Assembly (NCBI GenBank): GCA_963559605.1
Contig: CAUWLL010000014.1
Location: 1-62,328 of the forward strand
Reading direction: 5' to 3'
Length of the DNA stretch: 62,328 nucleotides
Origin: Dorea_D sp963559605
GTDB taxonomy: Bacteria > Bacillota > Clostridia > Lachnospirales > Lachnospiraceae
The notes beneath the pieces are model-generated. The model made no database searches, was not told the DNA's origin, and saw only the letters and a program-made list of their open reading frames with translations. This document shows positions 1 through 8,904 of this stretch, one piece after another. A program made the translations under genes and the position numbers. Positions within the stretch are counted from its first letter, which is position 1, and every line of letters starts with the position of its first letter.

Positions 1-15
1 AGCTATTTTCATTCA

Positions 16-39
16 AAAGTTCGACGAAAGTCGAACTTT
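16..39. other. Short perfect hairpin at the window's left edge
   Basis: Ten-base arms (AAAGTTCGAC at 16-25 and its complement at 30-39) enclose a GAAA tetraloop. It may end a gene lying left of the window. No T-run follows closely, so termination activity is uncertain. Confidence 0.4.
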
Positions 40-56
40 CCTATAAAGTAAAAAAA

Positions 57-95
57 GAATGCAACTTGAGGATTTTATTTCCTCTTGTTGCATTC
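57..95 (-). terminator. Hairpin with minus-strand T-run
   Basis: GAATGCAAC at 57-65 pairs with GTTGCATTC at 87-95, and GAGGA/TCCTC extends the stem after a short internal mismatch. Read on the minus strand the stem is followed by seven Ts, the form of an intrinsic terminator. The only plus-strand gene nearby starts at 188, so a minus-strand terminator here has no obvious client. It may catch transcripts that pass the hairpin at 721-777. Confidence 0.55.
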
Positions 96-187
96 AATTA
101 TAAAACTCAGCTTTATTTTCATATTTTCATATTTATTTCATATTTTTTCTCTTCCGCTCATATACTGCTAAGGGGGAGGCTATAAAC

Positions 188-703
188 ATGAAGATCTCTA
201 TATGTAAATATGTACAAAAACAAGACGTTCCGTCTATCCTGACGGTATCCGTGATAGGCTGTCTGAATCATTTTCTGTATGAATGGTTTGATCATTCTGC
301 TTTCATCGCTTTGATCTGCCCGGTAAACGAATCCGTATGGGAACATTTGAAACTATTATACTTCCCGTTTCTCTTTGTTACCGCTGCGGTTTATCTTGTC
401 AGACGACCGAATATACTTTCCTTTTTTTACTGCCGTTTTCTCGCGGTAATATGTGGGATGTTTTTTATTATAACGGCCTTTTTCACCTACACAGGCATCG
501 TGGGCACACACTTTTTATTTATGGATCTGCTAATTTATTTTCTCAGTGTTTTCCTCACGTTTTATTTCAGTTTCCGCTTCCAAAATACGCCCCTTACTGT
601 TCCGTCTCAGAACATCGTATTTTCCCTGTGGATCATCCTGTCCTTATGCTTTTTTGCGTTCAGTTGTCTGCCGCCGGATGCAGGATTGTTTTTCACACCC
701 TGA
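188..703 (+). CDS. Small multi-pass membrane protein, DUF6512-like
   Basis: This 171-residue protein has about five hydrophobic segments and few charged residues. Near residues 40-55 it carries a PVNESVWEHLKLLYFP stretch, which I recognise as the conserved core of the DUF6512 family of Clostridia; the assignment is by eye. A strong GGGGGAGG ribosome site lies about 8 bases before the ATG. The gene stands alone on the plus strand and faces the minus-strand dihydroxyacetone-kinase gene across a shared hairpin. The biochemical role of the family is not known to me. Membrane location is clear; function is not. Confidence 0.7.
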   Translation: MKISICKYVQKQDVPSILTVSVIGCLNHFLYEWFDHSAFIALICPVNESVWEHLKLLYFPFLFVTAAVYLVRRPNILSFFYCRFLAVICGMFFIITAFFTYTGIVGTHFLFMDLLIYFLSVFLTFYFSFRFQNTPLTVPSQNIVFSLWIILSLCFFAFSCLPPDAGLFFTP

Positions 704-720
704 CTCCTTTTTTACTTTAT

Positions 721-777
721 AAGAACCTCCTGTAGAATCCGATATTCTTAACAATTGGCATCCTACAGGAGGTTCTT
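721..777. terminator. Hairpin between convergent genes
   Basis: A perfect 15-bp inverted repeat (AAGAACCTCCTGTAG at 721-735, complement at 763-777) with a 27-base loop separates the DUF6512 gene from the end of the kinase gene. It is placed to stop transcription from both sides. T-richness is modest on both strands, and the arms contain an AGGAGG-like core. Confidence 0.65.
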
Positions 778-823
778 AATTTTAAATGGAAAAGGCTAAA
801 ACGATGTGAACCAAGCTTTCACT

Positions 824-2569
824 TTAACCTTCTACAAACTCTCGCATTCCCTGGAAGATCAGCCACACAGAGGTTGCCCCTGCGTCCTGATAGCCGATAG
901 CTCTCTCCATCAGGGATTTCGCACGTCCGAATTTCGCCTGATAGTTCTTGGTATTTTCCATTCCCTGTCTCGCAGCTTCTTCCGCAGCTCTCAGCATCTC
1001 TGCAAGTCCCTTGTCACAGGCTGCTTCCATGGCTTCTACCGCCGGAGCCAGCGCATCTACCATCGTTTTGTCTCCTACCTCGGCTTTTCCTCTCTCCTGT
1101 ATAGCTGCCAGACTCTTTCTCTCCATTTTCGCAAGATCTTCTGCCGTAAGGACTGCCTTCTCTTCCTCATCTTTCGCACCGGCAAGATACAGACTTCCAA
1201 AGATCACACCGGAAGCTCCTCCCATAGACAATAGCATCGCCTTTCCCGCTGCCTCAAATACAGCATAGGCATTCTCTTCTGCTTCCATCTTCATCAGTTT
1301 CTTCTTCGCTTTCTGCATACCTCCTGCCATTCCGATCCCATGGTCTCCGTCTCCGATCGCACTGTCAACCTCTGTCAGATATGGCTTCTTGGCGATCATC
1401 TTGTCCGCAATATACAAAAGCATATTTCTGGCATCTTGTGCATTTAACTCCGTAAGCTCGCCTTCTTTACTTCTTACGATCTTAGCCTCTTCTACATCAT
1501 TCTCGTCAAATTCCGGCTCTGCAATAATAGTAGAGCCTGTATCCTCATCCGCCTCCAGAACAGCCCCTGTCAGTTCTCCCTTTGCATAAAACGGGCAGTA
1601 GCACGGCATATTGTAATATTTCTTAAGTTCTTCATCCAGCTTAAATAACGTAATGGAGAAGCCACCCATCTCCATACTTGTACAGTAACTGTTAAGATCT
1701 GCGTCATATACTTTGATTCCGTCTTTTACCAGAAGCTGTTTTACTTTTCGGAATACGATCGCAAGTTCCATGATGGTTGTGGAACCCAGTCCGTTTACCA
1801 GCACGCACACTTCGTCTCCCTCTTTTAAGTCTGCATCTTCCAGCAGCTGGCTGTACATTTTCTCAGCCAGTGTATCTGCATCCTGCCAGGACGTACGCAG
1901 TACGCCCCTCTCTCCGTGAAGCCCCATGCCGTACTCAATCTCTCCGTCTGAAAGCTCGAAGATCGGTTTCTCTACCCCCGGAAGCTGTGCCGGAGCAGTT
2001 GCCACCCCGATCGTTTTTGTGTTATCTCTTGCCTTTTCCGTGATCCTTGTCACTTCATCCAAATCAAGTCCGGCGTCACAAGCTGCTCCTGCTGTTTTGA
2101 TCACAAACACATCCCCTGCGATTCCACGGCGGTCACTGATCCGCTCTTTCGGCGCAGACGCAACGTCATCCCACACACGTACATGCGTCGTAGCGATCCC
2201 GTCATCATTCAGGAATTCTTCTCCCATATCAAAGTTTAGGTTATCCCCTGCATAACAACCATATACAAAGATAACGCCTTTTCCCTGGTCTACTGCTTTT
2301 GCGGTCTGATAAACCGTGTTCGGATCCGGGGAAGCAAATATATTGCCACAAGCCGCCGCATCTGCAAGACCTTTTCCCACAAAACCGGAGAACATCGGTT
2401 CATGCCCGCTTCCGCCGCCAATAACCAGCGCAACCTTATCTTTTCTTCTCTGTCTTGAGATAACGCCGTTTACTTCCGGGTGCTTTTCAAAATATTTCCC
2501 GTAAGCTCCGATATACCCTTCCATCATCTCTGCCACTACGTTGTCCGGATTGTTAATAATCTTTCTCAT
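824..2569 (-). CDS. Fused DhaK-DhaL dihydroxyacetone-type (ketose) kinase, ATP dependent
   Basis: A 581-residue single-chain kinase. The N-terminal half is a DhaK (DAK1) domain: GGGSGHEP near residue 51-58, then GMGLHGERG whose histidine, residue 218 from the chosen start, matches the substrate-linking His of DhaK. The C-terminal half is a DhaL (DAK2) domain with IGDGDHG and GDKTMVDALAP, the Mg-ATP site. Fused enzymes of this type use ATP, unlike the PTS-driven split DhaK/DhaL/DhaM. The start is the ATG at 2567-2569, behind AGAGGTTGGGC and after the dehydrogenase stop. It is the last gene of an importer-dehydrogenase-kinase operon. That context suggests the substrate is a short ketose formed by the neighbouring dehydrogenase: dihydroxyacetone or a C4 ketose such as erythrulose. 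The sequence alone cannot separate these. Confidence 0.88.
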   Translation of the reverse strand: MRKIINNPDNVVAEMMEGYIGAYGKYFEKHPEVNGVISRQRRKDKVALVIGGGSGHEPMFSGFVGKGLADAAACGNIFASPDPNTVYQTAKAVDQGKGVIFVYGCYAGDNLNFDMGEEFLNDDGIATTHVRVWDDVASAPKERISDRRGIAGDVFVIKTAGAACDAGLDLDEVTRITEKARDNTKTIGVATAPAQLPGVEKPIFELSDGEIEYGMGLHGERGVLRTSWQDADTLAEKMYSQLLEDADLKEGDEVCVLVNGLGSTTIMELAIVFRKVKQLLVKDGIKVYDADLNSYCTSMEMGGFSITLFKLDEELKKYYNMPCYCPFYAKGELTGAVLEADEDTGSTIIAEPEFDENDVEEAKIVRSKEGELTELNAQDARNMLLYIADKMIAKKPYLTEVDSAIGDGDHGIGMAGGMQKAKKKLMKMEAEENAYAVFEAAGKAMLLSMGGASGVIFGSLYLAGAKDEEEKAVLTAEDLAKMERKSLAAIQERGKAEVGDKTMVDALAPAVEAMEAACDKGLAEMLRAAEEAARQGMENTKNYQAKFGRAKSLMERAIGYQDAGATSVWLIFQGMREFVEG

Positions 2570-2591
2570 GCCCAACCTCTTTTCCATTTTG

Positions 2592-3635
2592 TTACATTTT
2601 AATAACACCTTTGATCACATCGGCTTTATTCTCAATATTATAATTGATTCCATTAACAATATCTTCAAAATCAAACTCATGGGATACGATCGACTTCAAC
2701 GGAATTTTTCCCTGACTTACCAGTTTAATTGCCGTTGGATATAAATTTCTGTAACGGAAAATCGTATATAATCTTGCTTCTGCCGCACTGAGGCTTCCGA
2801 TGTCATATGTAATCTCTGAATTTGCACACATTCCTACCAGTGTTACCGCGCCACCTTTTTTTACCATTTTGGCTGTCTGCAACGTTGTAAATTCTGCTCC
2901 TGCTGTTTCATAAACAAGATCACAGCCTCCACCCGGCAACGACTGGATAAACTTCACTGCATCCTGTTCTTTACCATTAATAATTTCCATAGCTCCAACT
3001 TCTTTTGCTTTCGCCAGACGTTTTTCCAATACGTCTACCGCATAAATCTCATCGATTCCTGCCGCCTTCAATGCCATGATCGTAACCAGACCGATGCATC
3101 CGCATCCGAGCACAACGGCGCTTTGCCCCATCTTCGCTCCGGAAATATTAACTGCATGAAGTCCTACTGCAAGAGGCTCCATCATGGCGCCCTCCAAGGT
3201 AGATACATTATCCGGAAGTTTAAAGCACATGCTCGCCGGATGCGCATAATATTCCAGAAATACTCCGTCACGTTCATGCGGAATCGCCATAAAATCCATA
3301 TTCGGACACAGATTATAGAGACCTTTCTTGCACATCTCGCACTCACCGCAGCCAACTCCCGGTTCCAATGCAACCCTGTCTCCCGGTTTTAAGTCCACAA
3401 CATTCTCTCCCACTTCCATAATGGTTCCACCTGATTCATGTCCGAGTACAAGCGGCACATCAACAATCCAGTTTCCCAGTCGTCCGGCTTCAAAAAAATG
3501 CATATCTGAACCACAGATTCCAACATACTCAATCTTAACAAGCACTTCATCTTTTTTTATCTTAGGAATCTCTCTCTCCTGGATCTCCATTTGTCTGGTA
3601 CCTGTCATAACCGCAACTTTCATTTTACCTTCCAT
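2592..3635 (-). CDS. Zinc-dependent polyol/alcohol dehydrogenase, sorbitol dehydrogenase-like
   Basis: A 347-residue medium-chain dehydrogenase. GICGSDMHFFE supplies the catalytic-zinc Cys, GHESGG the zinc His-Glu, and a cluster of four Cys (CGECEMCKKGLYNLC, residues about 100-114) the structural zinc. A variant Rossmann motif, GCGCIG, precedes the NAD site. The FRYRNLYPTAI stretch near the C-terminus is typical of sorbitol/xylitol dehydrogenases. The start at 3635 is preceded by AGAGGTAAG at good spacing; an in-frame ATG four codons later is possible. It lies between the sugar-binding protein and the ketose kinase. The likely role is oxidation of an imported sugar alcohol to a ketose with NAD. 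The exact substrate is unknown. Confidence 0.85.
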   Translation of the reverse strand: MEGKMKVAVMTGTRQMEIQEREIPKIKKDEVLVKIEYVGICGSDMHFFEAGRLGNWIVDVPLVLGHESGGTIMEVGENVVDLKPGDRVALEPGVGCGECEMCKKGLYNLCPNMDFMAIPHERDGVFLEYYAHPASMCFKLPDNVSTLEGAMMEPLAVGLHAVNISGAKMGQSAVVLGCGCIGLVTIMALKAAGIDEIYAVDVLEKRLAKAKEVGAMEIINGKEQDAVKFIQSLPGGGCDLVYETAGAEFTTLQTAKMVKKGGAVTLVGMCANSEITYDIGSLSAAEARLYTIFRYRNLYPTAIKLVSQGKIPLKSIVSHEFDFEDIVNGINYNIENKADVIKGVIKM

Positions 3636-3757
3636 CCGTCTTACCTCTTTTCTTGATATTTTTTTAACGATTTATTCTTTTTTATGTGGTTGGGAATTCT
3701 CCCAACCACACATTATCATTATTTTTCTCAGGGGCTTACATATAAATATTTTGTTTA

Positions 3758-4747
3758 TTATTCCGCATAAATTGTTGTCAAAAGTTCATCTACATTCTCT
3801 GTTGTAATCCACGGCATATCGATATAATCCAACTTTTTCTCTGTCACTTTTCCTTCTAATACATCGTATGCTTTCTGGATTGCTTCTTGTCCTTCCAACG
3901 CTGCATCCTGATATACAGTTCCAAGAAGTTTTCCTTCTTTTACTGCATTACATCCGTCTTTGATCGCATCCACTGCTGTTACAACAACATCGTCTTTTAC
4001 GCCTGCTGCCTCTAATGCCTGAATTGCTCCTAATGCCATCTCATCATTTTGTGCAATTACTGCGTCAATCTTTCCGCCAAAAGTCTCAATCCAGTTCTCA
4101 ACTAACGATAACGCTTCTTCACGGCTCCAATTCGCGGTCTGCTGTGCAAGCAATTCCACCTTGCCCTCATATTTCTTGAGAACATTCATGTTACCTTCCA
4201 GACGCTGGATCTGTGCCGACTGTCCGATTGGTCCCTCTAAGATAACAACGTTTCCTTTTCCGCCGATTGCGTCAATGGCATTCTGCATCTCCAGCTCACC
4301 TGCCAGAACATCATCCGGTCCAACATAGTGATATGCTTCATCTGTATTGATCAGCATATTTACACCAACTAACGGAATACCGGCAGACTCGCACATATCG
4401 ATTGCAGGAACGATAGCGTCAGAATCCACCGCTGCTACTACGATAATATCGACATCCTGTGCGATCAGATTCTCCACCTGAGTAATCTGATTCTGCGCAT
4501 CATTCTGTGCGTCCAGCATCACAAGATCACAGCCAAGTTCTTTCGCTTTCTTCTCCATACCCTCTACCATCAGAGTAACAAACTCTGTCATGTAATAAAC
4601 AGTACATCCGATTGTATAGTTTCCGTCTTTGGCTTTCTTAGCTTTCTCTTCCCCGCCTGCTGACTCTTCTGTTCCTGTAGAACAGCCTATAAGCATTGAT
4701 GCGGTCATCGCAAGTACAAGTAACAATGATAACAATCTTTTCTTCAT
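3758..4747 (-). CDS. Sugar ABC transporter substrate-binding lipoprotein, RbsB-like
   Basis: A 329-residue exported protein. A hydrophobic signal peptide ends in a lipobox (LIGC at residues about 19-22), so it should be lipid-anchored outside the cell. The mature part has the periplasmic-binding-protein type I pattern of ribose-type binding proteins: MLDAQNDAQNQITQVENLI, then VDSDAIVPAIDMCESAGIPLVGVN, and near the C-terminus QNDEMALGAIQALEAAG. GGAGGAAAGATT precedes the ATG. It follows the permease gene by 11 bases and completes a RbsA-RbsC-RbsB importer. The neighbouring dehydrogenase and ketose kinase point to a polyol or small ketose as ligand rather than ribose; that is inference. Confidence 0.9.
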   Translation of the reverse strand: MKKRLLSLLLVLAMTASMLIGCSTGTEESAGGEEKAKKAKDGNYTIGCTVYYMTEFVTLMVEGMEKKAKELGCDLVMLDAQNDAQNQITQVENLIAQDVDIIVVAAVDSDAIVPAIDMCESAGIPLVGVNMLINTDEAYHYVGPDDVLAGELEMQNAIDAIGGKGNVVILEGPIGQSAQIQRLEGNMNVLKKYEGKVELLAQQTANWSREEALSLVENWIETFGGKIDAVIAQNDEMALGAIQALEAAGVKDDVVVTAVDAIKDGCNAVKEGKLLGTVYQDAALEGQEAIQKAYDVLEGKVTEKKLDYIDMPWITTENVDELLTTIYAE

Positions 4748-4758
4748 AATCTTTCCTC

Positions 4759-5706
4759 CTAATTATTACGTTTTGAATCGATTAATATCGCCCCGAGAAT
4801 AATCAATCCCTTTACAATCTGCTGATAGAATGATGATACATTCAAAAGGTCCAATCCATTATTTACAATACCCAGCAGGATAGCTCCTACTATAGTTCCC
4901 CATAATCTTCCTCGTCCTCCGGAAAGACTGGTTCCTCCGATCACAGTTGCCGCAATAGCATCTAACTCATAGCTTTCGCCCGCCTGCGGAAGTCCGGCTG
5001 AAACTCTGGCAGTCAGAATGATCGCCGCAATTCCACACGCCATTCCACTAAGTACGTAGACCATCATCTTAACTCTTTTTACATTAATACCTGACACCAT
5101 GGCCGCATTCTCATTTCCGCCCACAGCATATACATATCTTCCGTACTTCAACTTCGTAAGCATAATACTTCCAAGAATAAATACAATTAACAGAATCAGT
5201 GTCGGAATCGGAATCCCTGCAATACTTCCTTTGCCGATTATCAAAAACTCTGACGGCAAATTAGAAATCGGCCGCCCATCGCTGTATACATAGGTCATTC
5301 CTCTGGCGATAGTCATCATAGAAAGCGTGACCACAAACGGAGCTGCATTCCAATAAGCTACAAAATATCCATTGTACAGTCCGCACAAAGCACCGACAAC
5401 AACAGCAATTACTACGATTAAAATAATAGGATAATCTTTATCTCTTAAAAGCCCTGCTGCGATAATTCCCGAAAATGCTACAATAGAACCTACCGATAAA
5501 TCGATTCCTCCTGTGAGACATACAATCGTCATTCCTATCGCCAGTATTCCATTAACTGAAATCTGTCTGACTACATTTAACAGGTTTGTTACTGTCAGGA
5601 AATTCGAAGAAATAAAAGATAATATAATCCCCAGCCCTATCACAATGAATATCAGCATATATGTCTGAATCCATTTCTTGTCAAACCCCTTTGCTTTTTC
5701 TCCCAT
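4759..5706 (-). CDS. Sugar ABC transporter permease, RbsC-like
   Basis: A 315-residue integral membrane protein of the ribose/xylose permease family (BPD_transp_2). It has about nine to ten hydrophobic segments. The conserved cytoplasmic stretch ALDAIAATVIGGTSLSGGRG is recognisable as YELDAIAATVIGGTSLSGG near residue 250. The ATG at 5704-5706 overlaps the TAA of the upstream ATPase by one base (TAATG), with GGAGGAGAACAGTA ahead of it, so the two are translationally coupled. It forms the membrane channel for the binding protein encoded next. Confidence 0.92.
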   Translation of the reverse strand: MGEKAKGFDKKWIQTYMLIFIVIGLGIILSFISSNFLTVTNLLNVVRQISVNGILAIGMTIVCLTGGIDLSVGSIVAFSGIIAAGLLRDKDYPIILIVVIAVVVGALCGLYNGYFVAYWNAAPFVVTLSMMTIARGMTYVYSDGRPISNLPSEFLIIGKGSIAGIPIPTLILLIVFILGSIMLTKLKYGRYVYAVGGNENAAMVSGINVKRVKMMVYVLSGMACGIAAIILTARVSAGLPQAGESYELDAIAATVIGGTSLSGGRGRLWGTIVGAILLGIVNNGLDLLNVSSFYQQIVKGLIILGAILIDSKRNN

Positions 5707-7211
5707 TACTGTTCTCCTCCTTTATCCACATCTGACGCATACATCATGATTCTTTCCTGTGTAGCTTCTTCTTTTGACAGTTCACCCGTCTGTTTCCCTT
5801 CATAAAAAACGATAACTCTGTCTGACATTCCAAGGATCTCCGGCATTTCCGAAGAAATAAATATAATTGCTTTTCCCTCTTCGGCTAACTTGGCAACCAG
5901 TTTATAAATCTCTGTTTTCGCTCCGACATCGATTCCTCTCGTAGGTTCGTCAAATATAATCACATCCGGGTTTTGAAGCAGCCATTTTGCAAGTACAATT
6001 TTCTGCTGATTTCCACCACTCAACTGCTTTACCGTCTGCTGCATAGAAGGTGTTTTTATCGCCAGTTTTTCTCTGTACTCTTCAGACACTTTCATGGCTT
6101 TTTGTTTATTCACAAATCCGATTTTACCGGATAGTTTATCCAGAGACGGCAAAACCGTATTGTCATAGACACTCATATCCAGTACAAGTCCGCTTCCTTT
6201 CCGATCTTCCGTTACATATCCGATTCCTTTTGAAATCACTTTCCTCGGATTAGGCTTCTCTATTTTCTCTCCCTTTATGTAAATGGAGCCCGAAGTAGGT
6301 TGTGTAATTCCGAAAATCGCATTCATCACCTCTGTTCTTCCCGAACCCATCAACCCCGAAAATCCAAGAATCTCGCCACGCCTTAAGGTAAATGAAATGT
6401 TTTCAAACACACCCTTTTGACTTAGTCCTTCTACTTTTAATATTTCTTCTCCCGGTTGATTTTTTCTCGTGGGATAAATCTCCGTAAGTTCACGGTTTAC
6501 CATTTTTATAACCAGTTGATTTTCGTCAATCTCATCTGCATCATAGGTGCCAATATACTGTCCGTCACGAAACACTGTGATCTCATCCGCAATCTTAAAC
6601 ACCTCGTCCATTTTATGCGTAATATAAACGATACATCTTCCGTCAGCTTTGAGATCTTCAATAATCCGAAATAGATTCCCAATCTCTCGCTCTGTTATCG
6701 TTGCCGAAGGTTCATCCATAATGATGATCTCCGCATCGTATGCCAACGCTTTCGCAATTTCGACCATCTGCATCTGTGACACAGTCAGTTCCTTCATCAG
6801 CATTGTCGGCGGTAAATCCATTCCTACCCGTTCCATCAAAGCAGTGGCTTCGCTATTCATCCTCTTGTAATCCACGAATTTCCCTTTACAAAATTCCTTC
6901 CCCAAAAAAAGATTCTCGGCAATCGTCATATCCATAATCGGACTCAGCTCCTGATGGATCATGGAGATACCATGCATAAGCGCCTGTTTTGGAGTGTTAA
7001 AGAAAACTTTTTTATCATGCAGAAAAACCTCGCCTTCATCTGCCTGATAGATGCCTGCTATAATTTTCATCAAAGTCGATTTCCCGGCACCATTTTCTCC
7101 CATCAGCGCGTGAACCTTCCCCTTAACCAACCGAAAGTTCACATTAGACAATGCCAAAACTCCAGGGAAGCGTTTTGTAACATTTTTAACCTCTAATACG
7201 ACTTGTTCCAT
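5706..7211 (-). CDS. Sugar ABC transporter ATPase with two nucleotide-binding domains, RbsA-like
   Basis: A 501-residue tandem ATPase. Domain 1 has a canonical Walker A (GENGAGKST), a Q-loop (IHQE) and Walker B (IIIMDEPSA), but its signature reads LTVSQMQM instead of LSGGQ. Domain 2 has the usual degenerate Walker A of this family (GLMGSGRTE) with intact LSGGNQQK and IIFDEP. The start at 7211 is chosen because GGAGGAGAGG lies 4-13 bases upstream; an earlier ATG at 7232 would place that site inside the coding region. It begins the importer-dehydrogenase-kinase operon, about 185 bases after the terminator of the regulatory operon. It powers the RbsC-like permease. Confidence 0.93.
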   Translation of the reverse strand: MEQVVLEVKNVTKRFPGVLALSNVNFRLVKGKVHALMGENGAGKSTLMKIIAGIYQADEGEVFLHDKKVFFNTPKQALMHGISMIHQELSPIMDMTIAENLFLGKEFCKGKFVDYKRMNSEATALMERVGMDLPPTMLMKELTVSQMQMVEIAKALAYDAEIIIMDEPSATITEREIGNLFRIIEDLKADGRCIVYITHKMDEVFKIADEITVFRDGQYIGTYDADEIDENQLVIKMVNRELTEIYPTRKNQPGEEILKVEGLSQKGVFENISFTLRRGEILGFSGLMGSGRTEVMNAIFGITQPTSGSIYIKGEKIEKPNPRKVISKGIGYVTEDRKGSGLVLDMSVYDNTVLPSLDKLSGKIGFVNKQKAMKVSEEYREKLAIKTPSMQQTVKQLSGGNQQKIVLAKWLLQNPDVIIFDEPTRGIDVGAKTEIYKLVAKLAEEGKAIIFISSEMPEILGMSDRVIVFYEGKQTGELSKEEATQERIMMYASDVDKGGEQ

Positions 7212-7396
7212 ATTCCTCTCCTCCCACTTCACAATTCAGCCGTCTATTCTTGTTAACTGAATCCTACCATATTTTATTTTTATCTCATACTCACCATCTT
7301 TATAACAGGGGTGACAATCTTTGGAAGTTATTTGTTTTTACTAATTTTATTAGTATCTTTGTTATTTTTTTATCTGTTTTGTACATTTTTTAGCAA

Positions 7397-7445
7397 TAAA
7401 AAAGACTGTCTCCGACAAAACTCTTATTCTGTGCAGCGACAGTCT
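7397..7445 (-). terminator. Terminator between regulatory and transport operons
   Basis: AGACTGTC (7403-7410) pairs with GACAGTCT (7438-7445). On the minus strand the hairpin is followed by CTTTTTTATT. It lies just after the stop of the degenerate ATPase gene and before the RbsA-like gene, so the kinase/regulator operon and the transport operon are probably separate transcripts or joined only by read-through. Confidence 0.75.
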
Positions 7446-7455
7446 CTTCTTGATT

Positions 7456-8904
7456 TCAGGAATCTGAATATAAAAATGTATATGCTTCCTCTTTACTTAT
7501 AGGTTTTCCCTGCCTTACATATAATGCTCTCCCACTACAATAATTAAATTCTGCTGTGTTTGATGTAATGATCAAAATCGGAATCTTTCGCTTTCTTAAC
7601 ATATAAATCATCTGTCTTGCAGTTTCTCTTGCCTGAATATCCCCTTCTGCAAAAGGCTGGATGCAGACCAAAAGTTCCGGTGAATATAGAAACCATCTGC
7701 TATACAACACTTTCTGAACCTCCGAAGAATCTAGTTCTTTGATGGTTTTCTTATACATATCTTTTGATATTATATCCTGAAGTAATATTCGTATACTCTT
7801 TTTGTACTTAGCTCTCACCCATACGCCCTGTACTTTACGAGATAATAAAAACAGGAGATTATCCATCGTAGAAAGTTCTTCGAACAGTGTTGCTTTTGCC
7901 GGGTTCCCTTCTACAATTCCTACCCCGTTTTTTAATCCTATACTATGCTTAATATTTTTTGTTTCTCCGCCCACCGTTATACAGCCACCGGTAACGGGGA
8001 TTTTCCCGCGCAGCACCCCGGTGATCTCATCATAACTCTTTTCATCCATACAAAACAGCTTTACAATCTCGCCTTTACCTATGACCATATGCATATTTTT
8101 CAAATACGCCGATGACAGGCTGCTGATCTCTACACCGTTTCGCTTTTCTGATTCCTCAAACAGGAACTTTCTCTCACCCGTTCTTTTTTCAATCTCATCA
8201 TAATAAAGCAAAGTATGCAGCATCATATAATCACAATCGGATACTTCCTTAACGACACATGTTTTTCCGTGTTTGACAATCACCACCGTATCTGTAATTG
8301 CAAAATCAAGGTCTTCCAACGGTTCTGCAATAATACACGAAAGACCTCTGTCCCTCAATTTCCCCAGTAGACTCATCATACTTTGTTTTTCCTGGCTGCT
8401 CAAAGTATTATCCAGAGATGTCAATATCAAAATCTCTCTTCCCATAAGATAAGCTTTTATAACCTCGATCTGAACCTTTTCAAATTCAGACAGATATTTT
8501 GTCGGCTTCGACGCATCAATCCGGATCTCAAATTCCTTAAATATTTCCTGCGCTTTTTTCTTATATAGATGGCTGCGAAGCCAGTTTTCTGCCACTTCCG
8601 GTCGAATCAAAAAAATATTTTCACCGATAGTCACAGACTCTATCAAGTTGCTTTCCCGCGAGATCACTGAAACTTTGGACTTTAACAGTTGTTCCAGCCT
8701 TTTTTCTTCAATTTCCCGCTCTCCATAATAGAACTTTCCGTAATCTTTCCGCTTTTCTCCGGTTATGATTTTAAGAAATATTTGTTTTTCCTGAATATTA
8801 TCAAATACGCAGTGTAAGATTTCCCCTTCAAACACTTGTAAATGCAGACGCTTCAATAGCGTACCTTTTCTTAAATTTTCAATCCGTAATCGTTCTTTCT
8901 TCAT
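7456..8904 (-). CDS. Catalytically degenerate RbsA-like tandem ABC ATPase linked to a two-component system
   Basis: An intact 482-residue protein that aligns along its whole length with the RbsA-like ATPase encoded at 5706-7211 but has lost its ATP-site motifs. In domain 1 the Walker A GENGAGKST is replaced by FDNIQEKQI. The Q-loop region SMIHQELSPIMDMTIAENLF is matched by SVISRESNL...VTIGENIF, without the Gln. The signature is LSEFEKVQIE, the Walker B region is ILILTSLDN without the DE pair, and the H-loop His is absent. Domain 2 has FCMDEKSYDE for Walker A, LDSSEVQK for LSGGNQQK and LLVCIQPFA for Walker B. The frame is open and has a good SD (GGAGAGG), and its start overlaps the kinase gene by 26 bases. 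I infer a non-hydrolysing regulatory or adaptor role, perhaps reporting importer state to the YesM-like kinase. Confidence 0.85.
   Translation of the reverse strand: MKKERLRIENLRKGTLLKRLHLQVFEGEILHCVFDNIQEKQIFLKIITGEKRKDYGKFYYGEREIEEKRLEQLLKSKVSVISRESNLIESVTIGENIFLIRPEVAENWLRSHLYKKKAQEIFKEFEIRIDASKPTKYLSEFEKVQIEVIKAYLMGREILILTSLDNTLSSQEKQSMMSLLGKLRDRGLSCIIAEPLEDLDFAITDTVVIVKHGKTCVVKEVSDCDYMMLHTLLYYDEIEKRTGERKFLFEESEKRNGVEISSLSSAYLKNMHMVIGKGEIVKLFCMDEKSYDEITGVLRGKIPVTGGCITVGGETKNIKHSIGLKNGVGIVEGNPAKATLFEELSTMDNLLFLLSRKVQGVWVRAKYKKSIRILLQDIISKDMYKKTIKELDSSEVQKVLYSRWFLYSPELLVCIQPFAEGDIQARETARQMIYMLRKRKIPILIITSNTAEFNYCSGRALYVRQGKPISKEEAYTFLYSDS

Noticed and set aside
7212..7400. Promoter for the RbsA-like operon
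   Set aside because: TTGTCA and TATAAA occur close together on the minus strand but with wrong spacing, so no call was made.
7456..8904. Treating the degenerate ATPase as a pseudogene
   Set aside because: The frame is open over 482 codons, has a good ribosome site, overlaps the kinase gene and keeps the full two-domain length. Loss of motifs in both domains with no stop suggests selection for a non-catalytic role.
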